Shown one piece after another: positions 8,446-18,305 of a stretch of DNA of 64,000 nucleotides (position 1 is its first letter; each line of letters begins with the position of its first letter). A program made the translations under genes and the position numbers. The stretch lies in NCBI GenBank assembly GCA_028287505.1, contig JAQBPN010000120.1, forward strand, positions 1 to 64,000. The letters run 5' to 3'. The notes under the pieces were generated by a model that saw nothing but the letters and a program-made list of their open reading frames with translations, did no database searches and was not told the DNA's origin. The stretch is from Fibrobacterota bacterium. GTDB taxonomy: Bacteria > Fibrobacterota > Fibrobacteria > UBA11236.

Positions 8446-9231
8446 TCAACCCTTACCCCAAGCGACCCACGTACTCCACAATAGCTTTCCCGCCATGGCC
8501 AATCCGGTCCAAAGCAGGAACCGGTTGACCCAGGCCTCGCCTTGCCGTACCTGCCACATGCTGCCCGCCCAACCGCCGGTGAGGTTGCCCGCCGCCAGCG
8601 CGACCGCCACGGGCCAGTCGATGCGGCCCGCCGCCGCGAAGGTGGCCAGGGAAACCGAGATGAAGATGACGGTGTTGGAGACCTTCAGGGAGTTCACCTG
8701 GAAAATATCCAGATTGCCCAGGCGGTTGAAAACCGCCATCATGATGAGGCCGGAGCCGGCCTGGATGAAACCGCCGTAGAACCCTATCCCCGCGTAGGCG
8801 ACCAGGGCGACCCAGTCGTTACGTAACACGGCGGCTTCCCCCAGGGACGGTCGCCCGCCCGATCCGCGCAGGGTGGAGGCGACCACGAAGAGAATCACTC
8901 CCGCCAGGATGGGATTGAAAATGCGGTCCGACATGCCTACGGCCAGCAGGGACCCGGCCAGGGATCCGATGGCCGCCGGCCAACCCACCTGGAACGCCTG
9001 CCTGGGCAGGAAGATGCCTTGCGATCGGAATGCCAGCAATGAAGCCACCGAGCCGAGCAGAATGCCCAGCCGGTTGGTCCCGTTGGCCGTGGCCGCCGGC
9101 AGGCCCATGAAGATGAGGAGGGACAGGCTCAGGATGGACCCGCCCCCGGAAACCGAATTGATGAAGGAAACGGCTATGCCCGCGCAGAACAAAGCGCCAA
9201 AGCCCCAGAGCCCCGGGAGTTCAGGGACCAT
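8446..9231 (-). CDS. TauE/SafE (DUF81) family membrane permease
   Basis: 261 aa with about eight hydrophobic segments. The GGGSILSLSLLIFMGLP stretch and the internal repeat of four helices are typical of the TauE/SafE family, whose members move sulfite, sulfoacetate or other small anions. The start lies 6 nt after the stop of the BrkB-family gene, so the two are probably co-transcribed. Convergent with the Wzi-like gene, 12 bp away. Substrate not predictable from sequence. Confidence 0.85.
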   Translation of the reverse strand: MVPELPGLWGFGALFCAGIAVSFINSVSGGGSILSLSLLIFMGLPAATANGTNRLGILLGSVASLLAFRSQGIFLPRQAFQVGWPAAIGSLAGSLLAVGMSDRIFNPILAGVILFVVASTLRGSGGRPSLGEAAVLRNDWVALVAYAGIGFYGGFIQAGSGLIMMAVFNRLGNLDIFQVNSLKVSNTVIFISVSLATFAAAGRIDWPVAVALAAGNLTGGWAGSMWQVRQGEAWVNRFLLWTGLAMAGKLLWSTWVAWGKG

Positions 9232-9236
9232 TCCCG

Positions 9237-10598
9237 TTACACCTTGGCCTGGTCGGGCTCGGCCAGGACGGTGCCCAGGTAAAGGGGCGGATGGCTTTTG
9301 CCGGAGGAATAGAGAATGCCGAGGGTATGTTTGATTTCATCCCAGGACGTAAGCGACCGCAGCATGCCGGTTCCCTTGGGATCGAGGCGGAGCAGAAGGT
9401 AATGGATTCCCGTGAGATCCACTTCCGCGAGCGGCTTGCGGGGAGCGTAGACGGGACCCGATTGGATGCGGCGTTTGGCCAGCAATCCCAGATCGACCAG
9501 AGGTTCGGCCAGGCGTTCCACGGAAGCGGCGTCGTCCCAGAGTTCGCCCGCCAGGAGTTTCAGGGGAACCACGCGCCGGCCTTGCATGGCTTTGGATCCG
9601 GAGAGTCTGTAGACCGCCTTGAGCACGTCCAGCACGTCCTTTTCCATGCGGCGGAATGCCTCGGAATCGCCTTGCACCGCGGACGTCTTCTCGCGGGAAT
9701 GGTAGAGCCGTTGGTACATGAACGCGACGGCGGCGCCGTAGAGCACGATCATCCAGAACAGGTAGATCATCAATAGGACCGCCGGGAAAATGGCGAGGGA
9801 CCCGTAGATGAAGTTGTTGCGGGACAGGATGAGACTGGGAAAGAGGACCAGCACGCGGCTGAGCAGGTAGATGAGCCCGGTGGAAATGGCGGCGGCCAGG
9901 ACGGCGGGGAAAAGCCGGACCCGGGTGTTGGGAATGATATAGAAGAGGAGGCCCAGGGCGATCCATAGGAAGCCCACCACGGCCACCGTGCTCAGGAGAA
10001 CCACCGTTTCGTGCACCAGTCCCGGAACTTCCACGCCGGAAAATTTGGTGTCCAGAAAGGTCCGGTACCTCAACAGGATGTTCCCGGCGACCACCATCAG
10101 CAATATCAAGAGCAGGAGAAAGGGCGTGTAATCCTTGATGCGCCGCCACCAGTTGCGGTCCTTCTGGATATCCCAGATATGATCGAAAGCGAGCTCGATA
10201 TTGCTCATCGACAGGAAGAACGCGAAAAGCAGGCCCAGGCTGCCCACCAGCCCGAGCCGTTGGAAGTCGACCTTTTGGGCGTAGTCTATCACGCTCAGTA
10301 CCGGATCCAGGTTCAAATCGAGGTTCATGGAGTCCGCGAGGTAGATGACCAGGCGCGAAAGCAGGTCCAGATAGCCGAAGCGGCCGGCCACGGAAGAAAG
10401 GATGACCGCGAATGGCACGAATGATAGAATTGAGGTGTAGGTCAGGGCGCTGGCCCGGACCGGGATCTGGTTGACGGGAAAGCTCATTCCCGCCAGCACC
10501 AGGACCCGCGCCAGCCGCGCCGCGAACTGCCGGGTCCAGCGGATGTCTTGGTCCATCCCCACCCGATGCAGGCTGGACAGCAGCGCCAGGCCCTTCAT
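9237..10598 (-). CDS. YihY/BrkB-family inner-membrane protein with C-terminal winged-helix-like tail
   Basis: The conserved YihY signature PVRASALTYTSILSFVPF and six hydrophobic helices place it in the YihY/BrkB (UPF0761) family. The last ~120 residues are soluble and look like a winged-helix region, as in longer family members. I choose the ATG at 10598. The ORF could extend to 10754, but that would overlap the start of the divergent gene at 10746 and leave no promoter. The ribosome site at 10598 is weak, so a nearby start is possible. Exact function unknown. Confidence 0.8.
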   Translation of the reverse strand: MKGLALLSSLHRVGMDQDIRWTRQFAARLARVLVLAGMSFPVNQIPVRASALTYTSILSFVPFAVILSSVAGRFGYLDLLSRLVIYLADSMNLDLNLDPVLSVIDYAQKVDFQRLGLVGSLGLLFAFFLSMSNIELAFDHIWDIQKDRNWWRRIKDYTPFLLLLILLMVVAGNILLRYRTFLDTKFSGVEVPGLVHETVVLLSTVAVVGFLWIALGLLFYIIPNTRVRLFPAVLAAAISTGLIYLLSRVLVLFPSLILSRNNFIYGSLAIFPAVLLMIYLFWMIVLYGAAVAFMYQRLYHSREKTSAVQGDSEAFRRMEKDVLDVLKAVYRLSGSKAMQGRRVVPLKLLAGELWDDAASVERLAEPLVDLGLLAKRRIQSGPVYAPRKPLAEVDLTGIHYLLLRLDPKGTGMLRSLTSWDEIKHTLGILYSSGKSHPPLYLGTVLAEPDQAKV

Positions 10599-10745
10599 GG
10601 AAAGGGCCCGGAGCAGCAGGTTCAGCCGTCCGCCGGGAATCAGGAAGGTACGATGTTTGTTATCTTTTTCCGCCAAAAGCTTTCCCAAATCAGGTCGGAA
10701 ACCGCCCGGTATCTCTCCGGAATCCCACCTTTGAAAATAGTCAAA

Positions 10746-12101
10746 ATGCGCCATTCCGAACGTCCACTAATCCTGTTAGCCATCGCAATCCTCATTACTG
10801 CCGCCGCCTCCCGCGCGGATTCCACGGCGGAGGAGAAGGCCTCCCTGTCCGAAAAGTCCCTGGGCTCCGAATCCAATCCGTCCTATCACGAACCGGACCT
10901 GCAGGATGGATATCACCTTTACCTCGATCTCAGCGAGGACCAGAGCGAACTGGCCCATCTGGCCCTGAGCCAGGCCTATTCCGCCAACATACAGCGGGCG
11001 CGCAAATCGGTGGCGGCCCTGCGGGCGATGGAGACCGCCAAGCATCTGCCCCCCCTGAGCTACCTCCTCTCCGTGGCCATCGACGTGATGCGCTACCAGA
11101 ACGGGGACTACGAGGACGAAGAGGAGGAGAAGGCGCTGCTGAAATCCATCGACGACGCGTCGGAACAGGGAAGTTACCTGTGCAAGCGCGCCTTGGACAA
11201 GGAGCCGGACCATCCCACCTTTATGCTGATCCTGGGCGGCATCCGCGGATTTTCCGCCACTTTGAAAATCCACGGCAATCCCAGCCAGGCCATGGGCGAC
11301 GGCTTCCAGGCCTTGAAGCTCCTGGAACGTTCGCGGGGGCGGGATTCCCGCATCAAGGACAGCTACATGGGCACGGGCATATTCAACTGCACCGCCGCCA
11401 ACGCGCCGCTTTTCGTGCGCGCCACCCTCAAGATCATCGGCCGCAGCGTGACCATGAAGGCGGGCCTGGAAGCCCTCCGCGTCAGCGCCTACAAGGGCCA
11501 ATATACTTCCGTCTCCAGCCAGCTGTTCCTGATCCAGTTCCTCACGCCTTACGATCAGGAACTGGTGCGCGAAAAGCGCGAGATCTTCCGCTCCCTGGAA
11601 TCCTCCTTTCCCCGCAATCCCTACTACACCTTTTTGAAAACCGACGAAGCCCTCTGCTTCTACCCGGACAGCTTCTATTCCCATTCGTCCCGCACCGCCT
11701 TGGCGTCCAGGATCACCGCCTTCGCGTCCCAGGATTTCACCAGCCGCCGTTACGGAAACCTCGTCCGCTTCCAATACACCCTGCTCGATCCCAGCCCGGA
11801 CAAGCGCTACGCCCCCGATACGTCGTTCCAGTTCCGGGACTACGAATTCTATCCCGCGTTCATCGAAGCCCTGCGGTTCAAACGCGCGACCGAGGACACG
11901 CTGGGCACGGATGAAAAGCCGCCCAAGGCCGCCATCCTCGCCTTGAAGGCCTTGCGGGACTCGACCATCGAACTGATCAGCAACTCTCCCATGAACCCCA
12001 CGCGCAAGCGATACTATCAATGGCATGTCACCGACGCCTTGCGTTGGCCTTCCAAACAGGGGCGCATCCTCCCCGCCGAGGAATCCACCACCTCGCGCTG
12101 A
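10746..12101 (+). CDS. Secreted helical-repeat protein, unknown function
   Basis: Starting at the ATG at 10746 gives a clean signal peptide (LILLAIAILITAAASRA). The mature ~430 residues are mainly alpha-helical with TPR-like spacing of Leu, Ala and Tyr, then more loop-rich sequence. It contains segments such as ILGGIRGFSATLKIHGN. I cannot name a family with confidence; TRAP-TatT-like or other periplasmic helical repeats are possible. It is divergent from the BrkB-family gene, and the 147-bp gap presumably holds both promoters. Confidence 0.6.
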   Translation: MRHSERPLILLAIAILITAAASRADSTAEEKASLSEKSLGSESNPSYHEPDLQDGYHLYLDLSEDQSELAHLALSQAYSANIQRARKSVAALRAMETAKHLPPLSYLLSVAIDVMRYQNGDYEDEEEEKALLKSIDDASEQGSYLCKRALDKEPDHPTFMLILGGIRGFSATLKIHGNPSQAMGDGFQALKLLERSRGRDSRIKDSYMGTGIFNCTAANAPLFVRATLKIIGRSVTMKAGLEALRVSAYKGQYTSVSSQLFLIQFLTPYDQELVREKREIFRSLESSFPRNPYYTFLKTDEALCFYPDSFYSHSSRTALASRITAFASQDFTSRRYGNLVRFQYTLLDPSPDKRYAPDTSFQFRDYEFYPAFIEALRFKRATEDTLGTDEKPPKAAILALKALRDSTIELISNSPMNPTRKRYYQWHVTDALRWPSKQGRILPAEESTTSR

Positions 12102-12249
12102 AGCCCTCCGCGCGTAACCCGATTTTTTCCCCTTCGTCCTTTTCCATTCCGCAAGTTTCACGCTTCCGGGCCATTCCAACGCCATGGCGTAATATGCCCG
12201 CGACGCGGGGCTTTCGGGACGACCCCGGTTCGATATAGTTTAGGGGCGG

Positions 12250-13008
12250 GTGGATGCGATGGAATCTGAAAACGGAATCATAGACCCGGTCACGGCCAAG
12301 GATAAGGTCGGGCCCCGCAGCGGCCACTTCCGGATCTTCTTTACCGGCTATCGGACCAAGCCGGTGGAGGAATCCGCGGCCTCACAGCGCGCACCCGCGG
12401 CGCGCGCCTCCGCTTGGAATACGCCCGAAGGCGAGGACGATAAGGCGTATTTCCAAGCGGACATTTCCTGGATCAATCTGGCCGCGGGCGGAGCCCCGCA
12501 AAACGCCGTGCTGACGGCCATGATCACGGGGGATGTCCGGGGCTTGAAGAAACGGTTTCCCTGGGATCCGGCCGGCCCGGCCAAGGCTTCGGAATGGCTG
12601 CCCCTGTCCCTGGGAACTTATGCGCTGGTCTCCAAGGCCAACGCCATTTCCATCGGCAATCCCACCATCGAACGCCCGGGGCGCCGGCTTACAGGCGGCT
12701 TTGCCGGGGACCTCGCCGGCGGCCCAAGCGGCAGTCCAAACAGCGGCCTGGCCGATTCCGCAACCAAAGAGGCGGCGGATCCGGAAGCAACGGAGCGGAA
12801 GCGGGTAGTGGGATTGGGCCGCCCTTGCGTGGTCGATCTGCCTTTGAGCAAAACCAGCCGCTCCAAAGTCATCTTCCTGACCTATGAGACGGCGAATACC
12901 CTGGCGATGATGGATCAGGGATTGGGGCGGGGAGTGTTTCCCATCGAGTGCGGAGATCCCCATTCGGACTTTGCCTACACGCTTTACTTCGGGATCGATC
13001 GGCTCTAG
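12250..13008 (+). CDS. Hypothetical soluble protein (252 aa)
   Basis: Read from a GTG at 12250 after AGGGGCGGG; an ATG three codons later is equally possible. The N-terminal ~130 residues and the last ~70 look folded (for example VIFLTYETANTLAMM). They are separated by a Gly/Ser/Pro/Ala-rich linker around 145-190. No signal peptide or membrane helix. Not recognised. It shares a CTAG stop with the convergent rarA-like gene. Confidence 0.5.
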   Translation: MDAMESENGIIDPVTAKDKVGPRSGHFRIFFTGYRTKPVEESAASQRAPAARASAWNTPEGEDDKAYFQADISWINLAAGGAPQNAVLTAMITGDVRGLKKRFPWDPAGPAKASEWLPLSLGTYALVSKANAISIGNPTIERPGRRLTGGFAGDLAGGPSGSPNSGLADSATKEAADPEATERKRVVGLGRPCVVDLPLSKTSRSKVIFLTYETANTLAMMDQGLGRGVFPIECGDPHSDFAYTLYFGIDRL

Positions 13009-15245
13009 AGTTCCAGGATCAGGAAATCGTAGCTCTGGCGCCAGTCGATTCCCTGGCCGGAAAAAACGTCCATGAGCGCGGCTTCCAACATCGCCCGCTC
13101 CCGTACGGAGAGCTCTCCGGAAAGTTTCGCCAACAATGAATCCGGACGCTCCGCGGCTTCCGGGGAAAGCCATTTGCGGATCTGGGCGGGCGTGAAATGC
13201 TTTTTGGCCCCGAAATCCCTGGGCGAAATGGTGGCGGCAAGTCCCCGGGCCGCGAGATCGCTTCGCAGGGATTCCAGCGGCGAGGGCGGCAGGGCGTTCC
13301 GCCAAGTCCGTTCCAGGGTTTCCACTTTGGCGGCCAGTTCTTCCGGGATGCGCCCGCCGGGCAGCAATTCACGGAAGCCCTGGGAACGCGCCGGATTCGC
13401 TTCCGCCCAAATCAGCGACGCTCCCTTGGCGGCGAACGGTTTCAGCGACATCACCAGTTCCGCGGGATCCGCCGTCTTGCGCAACAGGTCCAAGCCCACC
13501 AGGGCATCGAAGCGGGGCCGTTCCGCGCGCTCGTCCAGCGCCTGCGGCAAGGCCTCCAATTCCGCGGTCACCAGCTCGGGACGCGCCAGGGTTTCCAGGT
13601 GCCGGGCCCATTCCTCCATCGCCTGGCGTTTTCCCGCGTCGTCGCAGCGCGACCATACCCCGCCCGCCGGGCACAGGCGGCAGGCTTCCCAGGTCAGGAA
13701 TCCCGTGCCTCCGCTCAGGTCCAGCACCAGACTGTCGCGTTTGACGCGGGCCAGGCGGAAGATTTCCTCCCGCGCCTTTTTTAGGATCTCGCCGCTTTGG
13801 CTGGCGGCGCGGTCCAGCCACGATGAGGAAACTTTGCCGCTACGTGGCTTGGAGGTTCCCCCCCATCCCCCGCCGGCCTCGCGGCGATCCTGATCGGCGG
13901 CTTCCAGTTGCGCCTCCCGGTTGCGGGCCACGCGCTCGCGGATGGTGGCTTCGTATCCGGAATCGGTCGGTTGGTAGAAAACCTTGCCCTGCAGGGAACC
14001 CGGCAGGTATTGCTGGGCCACCCAATGGTCCCGGTACGCGTGCGGGTAGAGATAGCCTTTGCCGTGGCCCATATCCTCGCCGTCCCGGCTGGCATCCTTG
14101 AGATGATCGGGGACCTCATCCTTCTGTTCGCTGCGCACCGATTCCAGGGCGTCGAAATAAGCCATGGTGGTATTGCTCTTGGGCGCCGAAGCCAGATACA
14201 GGCAGGCCTGCGCCAGATGGAACTGGCCCTCCGGCAGGCCCACGTAGTCGAACGCCGCGGCCGCCGCGGAAACCACGCCCAGGGCCTGGGGATCGGCCAG
14301 GCCCACGTCCTCGGAGGCCAGGATGAGCATGCGGCGGAAGATGAAACGCGGATCCTCCCCGGCATAGACCATTTTGGAAAGCCAGTACAGGGACGCGTCC
14401 GCGTCCGATCCGCGCAGGGATTTGATGAAAGCGGAGATGGTATCGTAGTGGGCGTCCCCGTCCTTGTCATAAAGCACCGCCCGGCGCTGGATGCTTTCCT
14501 CGGCGACGTCCAGGTTGACGCGGGCCACGCCGTCGGCTCCGGCCGAGGTGGTTTCCACCGCCAGTTCCAGGGCGTTGAGGGCGCTGCGCGCGTCCCCGGA
14601 AGCCACGCGCACGATATGGTCCAGCGCCTCCGGATCGATTTCCACCCGCAAACGTCCGTAGCCGCGTTCGGGATCCGCCAAGGCGGCCAGCATCACGGCG
14701 CGCACATGTTCCTCGCCCAGCGGTTTCAACTGGAAGATCCGGGACCGGGAGACCAGGGCCTTGTTGACCTCGAAGTAGGGATTCTCCGTGGTGGCGCCGA
14801 TCAGAGTGAGCGTCCCGTTCTCCACGTGCGGGAGCAGGGCGTCCTGCTGGGACTTGTTGAAGCGATGGACTTCGTCCACGAAGAGGATGGTCTTCTGATC
14901 GCTATCCTTGCGCGCCTGCTTCGCGATTTCGATCGAGTCCCGGATGTCCTTCACCCCGGCCAACACCGCGTTGATGGCCAGGAAGCGGGCGCGGGTGGTG
15001 TTGGCGATGATTTGCGCCAAGGTGGTCTTGCCCGTGCCCGGCGGTCCGTAAAGGATGATGGACGTGAGCTGGTCCGCCTGGATGGCCCGGCGCAGCAAGC
15101 GCCCGGGACCGATGATATGCTCCTGGCCGATGAATTCGTCCAGGGTGCGGGGCCGCATGCGCGCGGCCAGGGGCGAATCCTTTTGGGCCTGGACGCCCGC
15201 GGGCGTTTCAGGTTCTGCGAAAAGGTCCTCTTCCTTGCGCTTCAT
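13005..15245 (-). CDS. rarA: RarA/MgsA recombination ATPase fused to a methyltransferase-like domain
   Basis: The first ~420 residues are a complete RarA: Walker A GPPGTGKT (about 67-74), Walker [11 protein letters not shown], sensor GATTENP, and the C-terminal tetramerisation region with YLYPHAY. RarA (MgsA/WRNIP1 family) acts at stalled replication forks. After a Gly/Ser-rich linker (~450-475) follows a ~270-residue Rossmann-like domain with [16 protein letters not shown], resembling motif I of SAM methyltransferases. Cyanobacterial genomes carry annotated RarA-unknown-domain fusions of similar length, so the architecture is not unique. I use the ATG at 15245; an upstream TTG is possible. 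It lies 18 bp after the lipoprotein gene and may be co-transcribed. Confidence 0.85.
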   Translation of the reverse strand: MKRKEEDLFAEPETPAGVQAQKDSPLAARMRPRTLDEFIGQEHIIGPGRLLRRAIQADQLTSIILYGPPGTGKTTLAQIIANTTRARFLAINAVLAGVKDIRDSIEIAKQARKDSDQKTILFVDEVHRFNKSQQDALLPHVENGTLTLIGATTENPYFEVNKALVSRSRIFQLKPLGEEHVRAVMLAALADPERGYGRLRVEIDPEALDHIVRVASGDARSALNALELAVETTSAGADGVARVNLDVAEESIQRRAVLYDKDGDAHYDTISAFIKSLRGSDADASLYWLSKMVYAGEDPRFIFRRMLILASEDVGLADPQALGVVSAAAAAFDYVGLPEGQFHLAQACLYLASAPKSNTTMAYFDALESVRSEQKDEVPDHLKDASRDGEDMGHGKGYLYPHAYRDHWVAQQYLPGSLQGKVFYQPTDSGYEATIRERVARNREAQLEAADQDRREAGGGWGGTSKPRSGKVSSSWLDRAASQSGEILKKAREEIFRLARVKRDSLVLDLSGGTGFLTWEACRLCPAGGVWSRCDDAGKRQAMEEWARHLETLARPELVTAELEALPQALDERAERPRFDALVGLDLLRKTADPAELVMSLKPFAAKGASLIWAEANPARSQGFRELLPGGRIPEELAAKVETLERTWRNALPPSPLESLRSDLAARGLAATISPRDFGAKKHFTPAQIRKWLSPEAAERPDSLLAKLSGELSVRERAMLEAALMDVFSGQGIDWRQSYDFLILEL

Positions 15246-15263
15246 CCCTTCCAAAATAGCTAA

Positions 15264-15974
15264 TCACCGCGGCTTGAAAGGGATGACCCCGACATCCCGG
15301 AACCCCTGGGCATCGAGGAGCGGGAACTCGAAACCCTCGGTAGGCAAGGGCTCGTCCAGTTGGTCCACGGAGACTTCCGGCTCCGCATAGATGGCGAGCC
15401 GATGCGCCTGGAAGGGCGCTTCCGACAAGGTGAAAGCCACGCCGGCCGTGTCCGCTACGCCCGGCTGGGCGGGATCCAGGGACCGGAAATTGTCCGTCCC
15501 GGCAATCCCCACCCAGGCGCGGGTCACCCAGGGTTTTTCCAGAGGCCGCAAGCGGCCCTGCAACAGGATGGATTTCTCCAGCAGCAATTCGCCCAATCGG
15601 CGGGGCTTGGAAGAGCTGTCCGGGAATTCGTGGAACCAGGATTCCGGGAACGAATCGGCGGCGGCGGGAACCTTCGGGACGCGCCTGATCTCGAGATAGA
15701 AGGGCATGGCCCCGGGGAGCTTCAATTCGAATCTGCCGGACGAATCCGCGTAGGCCAACCCGATCAGGAGGGATTGCGGCACGCGGTTGCGCGCGAGGAC
15801 TACCTGGGCGCTGCGGGCCGAAACCACCGCGCCCGCGGCGGGCAGCCCGCCCGGCAGCATGGCGGTTCCGGTGACGGTATTCTCGGCGGTGGTGGACGTC
15901 CCGGCCAGACGGTCCGAGCATCCCGCGGCCAGTAGGCAGAGGACGGAAAGGTGGAGGAACCTAAGCTTGGACAT
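15264..15974 (-). CDS. Lipoprotein with carboxypeptidase-regulatory-like domain
   Basis: 236 aa with a lipobox (LLAAGC at about 14-19). The N-terminal part, around GTAMLPGGLPAAGAVVSARS then DSSGRFELKLPG, matches the CarboxypepD_reg/prealbumin-like beta-sandwich that often serves as a binding or structural module. Its start overlaps the TIGR02147 stop by 14 nt, so the two are one transcription unit. That pairing suggests that TIGR02147 regulates or responds to this envelope protein, but this is inference. Confidence 0.7.
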   Translation of the reverse strand: MSKLRFLHLSVLCLLAAGCSDRLAGTSTTAENTVTGTAMLPGGLPAAGAVVSARSAQVVLARNRVPQSLLIGLAYADSSGRFELKLPGAMPFYLEIRRVPKVPAAADSFPESWFHEFPDSSSKPRRLGELLLEKSILLQGRLRPLEKPWVTRAWVGIAGTDNFRSLDPAQPGVADTAGVAFTLSEAPFQAHRLAIYAEPEVSVDQLDEPLPTEGFEFPLLDAQGFRDVGVIPFKPR

Positions 15975-16800
15975 GCGACGCTTTCGGATGGGTGATCGGG
16001 AAGACTTGCAGGTTCATCTGGACCACGCGGTCCTCATTTTGATCGGATTGCACGATTTCCAGGATGCGTTTCCGGCAATCCTTGATCACCGCTTTCACCC
16101 GCTCGAGCCCTTGCGCGGACACGCTCATGGTGACGCAGGAAATATCGCGGTCCTGCGGCGTCACCTCCGTCAAGGCGCGCCGGGCCAGATCGATCATCTC
16201 TCCCTGGAAGCCGCGCACCAGCAGGGCGGTGGATTCGTCCTTTTGCGAGAGCAGGGAAACCTGGGTGGCGCGCCAGCGTCCTTCCGCGTCCCTGGAAATG
16301 AGTTGCAGGCTTTCCAGCAGCCTGAGCGCGGCCTTGGTCTGCGACACGGTGATGGCAGGCCGCAACAAGGAAGCGAGCTCTTCGGGATTGTCGCGGACCT
16401 CGTGGACGGCCAGCGCCTCGCGCACGGCCACGTAGTACCATTTGGAAAAATATTCCCGCTGGCTTTGCTTCAGTCTTTGCGTCTTGACCGGCATCGCCGC
16501 CACCAGCAGTTCATATACGATCTGCTTGGCCGCTTCCGTCTTCGCATCCGTGAATGCCACCAGCAAGGACAGGTAATGCTCTTCCGCCTCGGACAGATTG
16601 AAGGCCTTGGAGAACTTCGGGATCTTCGCGCGCGTCAGGTTGCGCCGGCCGCTCAGGACTTCGCTGAAATATCCCGTGGAGGCGATGCCGGCCTTCTCGG
16701 CGATCAGCCGGTAGGAGAAATGCCTGTTGACGGATTTCTTCCAGCGGTAATATTCCGCCAGGTACTTCCTATAGTCCAGATAGTCGAAAACGGAAACCAT
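15961..16800 (-). CDS. TIGR02147 family protein (Fibrobacter paralogous regulator family)
   Basis: Full length at 279 aa. It opens with the family hallmark FDYLDYRKYLAEYYRWKK, then a helix-turn-helix-like segment (YRLIAEKAGIASTGYFSEVL) and the Lys/Arg-rich NLTRAKI. The second half holds KWYYVAVREAL, a winged-helix-like block around LLRPAITVSQTKAALRLLE, and DRDISCVTMSVS. Family members are generally taken as transcription factors but lack experimental characterisation. It is divergent from the Kazal/rhodanese operon across 162 bp of AT-rich DNA and overlaps the lipoprotein gene downstream. Confidence 0.85.
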   Translation of the reverse strand: MVSVFDYLDYRKYLAEYYRWKKSVNRHFSYRLIAEKAGIASTGYFSEVLSGRRNLTRAKIPKFSKAFNLSEAEEHYLSLLVAFTDAKTEAAKQIVYELLVAAMPVKTQRLKQSQREYFSKWYYVAVREALAVHEVRDNPEELASLLRPAITVSQTKAALRLLESLQLISRDAEGRWRATQVSLLSQKDESTALLVRGFQGEMIDLARRALTEVTPQDRDISCVTMSVSAQGLERVKAVIKDCRKRILEIVQSDQNEDRVVQMNLQVFPITHPKASHVQA

Positions 16801-16962
16801 TGAATCAAATATACGCTATTTTCCGGATAAAAAATGAGAGCATACTTGGAGCAATTAATTGATTTTATGCCGTTTTATGGAAGTATTTCAAAATATCATG
16901 GTGTATTTTTGAGAGTGAGAGGGGAGCGCCCCCGCAGCCAATATCACTCAAAGGAAATCCAA
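16801..16962. promoter_or_regulatory. AT-rich divergent intergenic region
   Basis: This 162-bp gap between TIGR02147 and the Kazal operon is far more AT-rich than its surroundings, with several A/T runs near 16810-16915. It must hold the promoters of both operons and is the natural place for a TIGR02147 operator. I do not see a single clear -35/-10 pair. AAGGAA at 16951-16956 is the ribosome site of the gene at 16963. Confidence 0.5.
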
Positions 16963-17493
16963 ATGCATGCTATCGCCCCCCTTTCGAAACGGATCCGCCG
17001 GGGTTCGCTCTCCGCCGGCTTGCTCACGCTCACCCTGGCCCTGTTCGCCTGCCAGGAATCCTCCAACCCGGCCTCGGACGGCTCGGATGCCCGCACCAAG
17101 CTCAAGGAAAAAAAGGAGGCCTGTATCGATGTGCTGGTCTGCGGCGGGAACGGCAAGGTTTATGGCAGCCCCTGCGATGCCGATGCGGCCGGGATGACAT
17201 ACACCTACGATTTATCCCAATGCCCGGGATACCCGGAAACGCCCATCGATCCGGTGGTGGTCCTGCCCCCGAAGACCGGACCCGTCGGCTGCGAACCCAA
17301 GCCGGTTCCCGTGGACTCTCCCATCAGCATCGATCCCATCGAAAAGGATCCCTCCACCCTCCCCGGCGTCTGCACGGACGAGTGGAATCCCGTTTGCGGC
17401 ATGGACGGAAAAACCTATTCGAACGAGTGCGGTGCAAAGGTTGCCATGGTCAAGGTCGTGCATTTGGGCGCCTGCAAGCAGGCCACCTTATGA
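16963..17493 (+). CDS. Kazal-type protease-inhibitor lipoprotein
   Basis: I start at 16963, where AAGGAA lies 6 nt upstream and a lipobox (LALFAC) follows the signal. The 176-aa product ends in a good Kazal domain, including [14 protein letters not shown] and a final GAC. Kazal domains are canonical serine-protease inhibitors stabilised by disulfides. An earlier Cys-rich stretch, beginning [16 protein letters not shown], looks like a second, degenerate Kazal domain. A Pro-rich linker (~90-130) joins them. The stop overlaps the next start (ATGA). It probably protects the cell surface from proteases, host, prey or self. Confidence 0.85.
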   Translation: MHAIAPLSKRIRRGSLSAGLLTLTLALFACQESSNPASDGSDARTKLKEKKEACIDVLVCGGNGKVYGSPCDADAAGMTYTYDLSQCPGYPETPIDPVVVLPPKTGPVGCEPKPVPVDSPISIDPIEKDPSTLPGVCTDEWNPVCGMDGKTYSNECGAKVAMVKVVHLGACKQATL

Positions 17494-18305
17494 CTTACAA
17501 TTCCATTTTTCCGTCCTTACTGCTGTTCCCGGCGCTGTTATGCCTGACGCCGTGCGGAGCCCAGACCCTGAACTTCGATTTCGAATCCGACCTGCAAGGT
17601 TGGACGTGCGATTTCGCGGATTATCCCATGGCGGACAGCGTGAACTGGCATCTGCAATACAAAGTCGGCGCGATGCCCGATATAACGCCCTCGCAGAACG
17701 GCGTGGTCATGAAGGGGGATAATTTTTCCGACGACCTGTTCTTCTTTCTGAAGAAGCGGATAACCGGCCTGGCCGCGAACACGTCCTATACGGTTTTCTA
17801 TTCCATCGATGTGGTTACGAATTCCGGACCGGGCTCGATCGGCGGTTCGGATTTGATGCTGAAGGCGGGCGCGACCCTGATTGAGCCGAAGAAGGAAATC
17901 GGATCGGGCGGGATGTATCGGATGAATATCGCCAAAAGCAATCAATCGTCACCGGGTCCGGATATGGATACCCTGGGGCATGTCAATCATACCGACCCCG
18001 CTTCCCGGAAATACCTCAAAACCACTTTCAAAAACGACAAGCGCCCCTTTTCCATCAAGACGGATGCCAAAGGAGAGGTATGGCTGATCGTGGGAGCTGA
18101 AAGCCAGTTCGAAACGCCGGCGGAGTTCCTGGTGGCCGCCATAACCGTAACCATGACCTCGCCGACCGGAGTAATATCCCGTTTTCCGGCGATGGGCAAA
18201 CCGGGTTCCGCCAAGGGCGGGTATGGACCGGTTTACGACTTTTCGGGCCGTCGCGTCCTGAACGCCCGAATGCCGTGCAAGGGAATTGTATTTTTCGTGA
18301 GATGA
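17490..18305 (+). CDS. Secreted protein with Fibrobacter-like C-terminal tail
   Basis: 271 aa, starting at the ATG that overlaps the Kazal stop (ATGA at 17490). The signal peptide ends at CGAQ. The mature part starts [16 protein letters not shown], the usual opening of a carbohydrate-binding or jelly-roll module in extracellular proteins. The C-terminus, [20 protein letters not shown], resembles the YDLSGRRV...GVYF tails of Fibrobacter/T9SS-type sorting domains. No catalytic motif seen. Coupled on both sides, so it should act with the inhibitor and the rhodanese. Confidence 0.65.
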   Translation: MTYNSIFPSLLLFPALLCLTPCGAQTLNFDFESDLQGWTCDFADYPMADSVNWHLQYKVGAMPDITPSQNGVVMKGDNFSDDLFFFLKKRITGLAANTSYTVFYSIDVVTNSGPGSIGGSDLMLKAGATLIEPKKEIGSGGMYRMNIAKSNQSSPGPDMDTLGHVNHTDPASRKYLKTTFKNDKRPFSIKTDAKGEVWLIVGAESQFETPAEFLVAAITVTMTSPTGVISRFPAMGKPGSAKGGYGPVYDFSGRRVLNARMPCKGIVFFVR

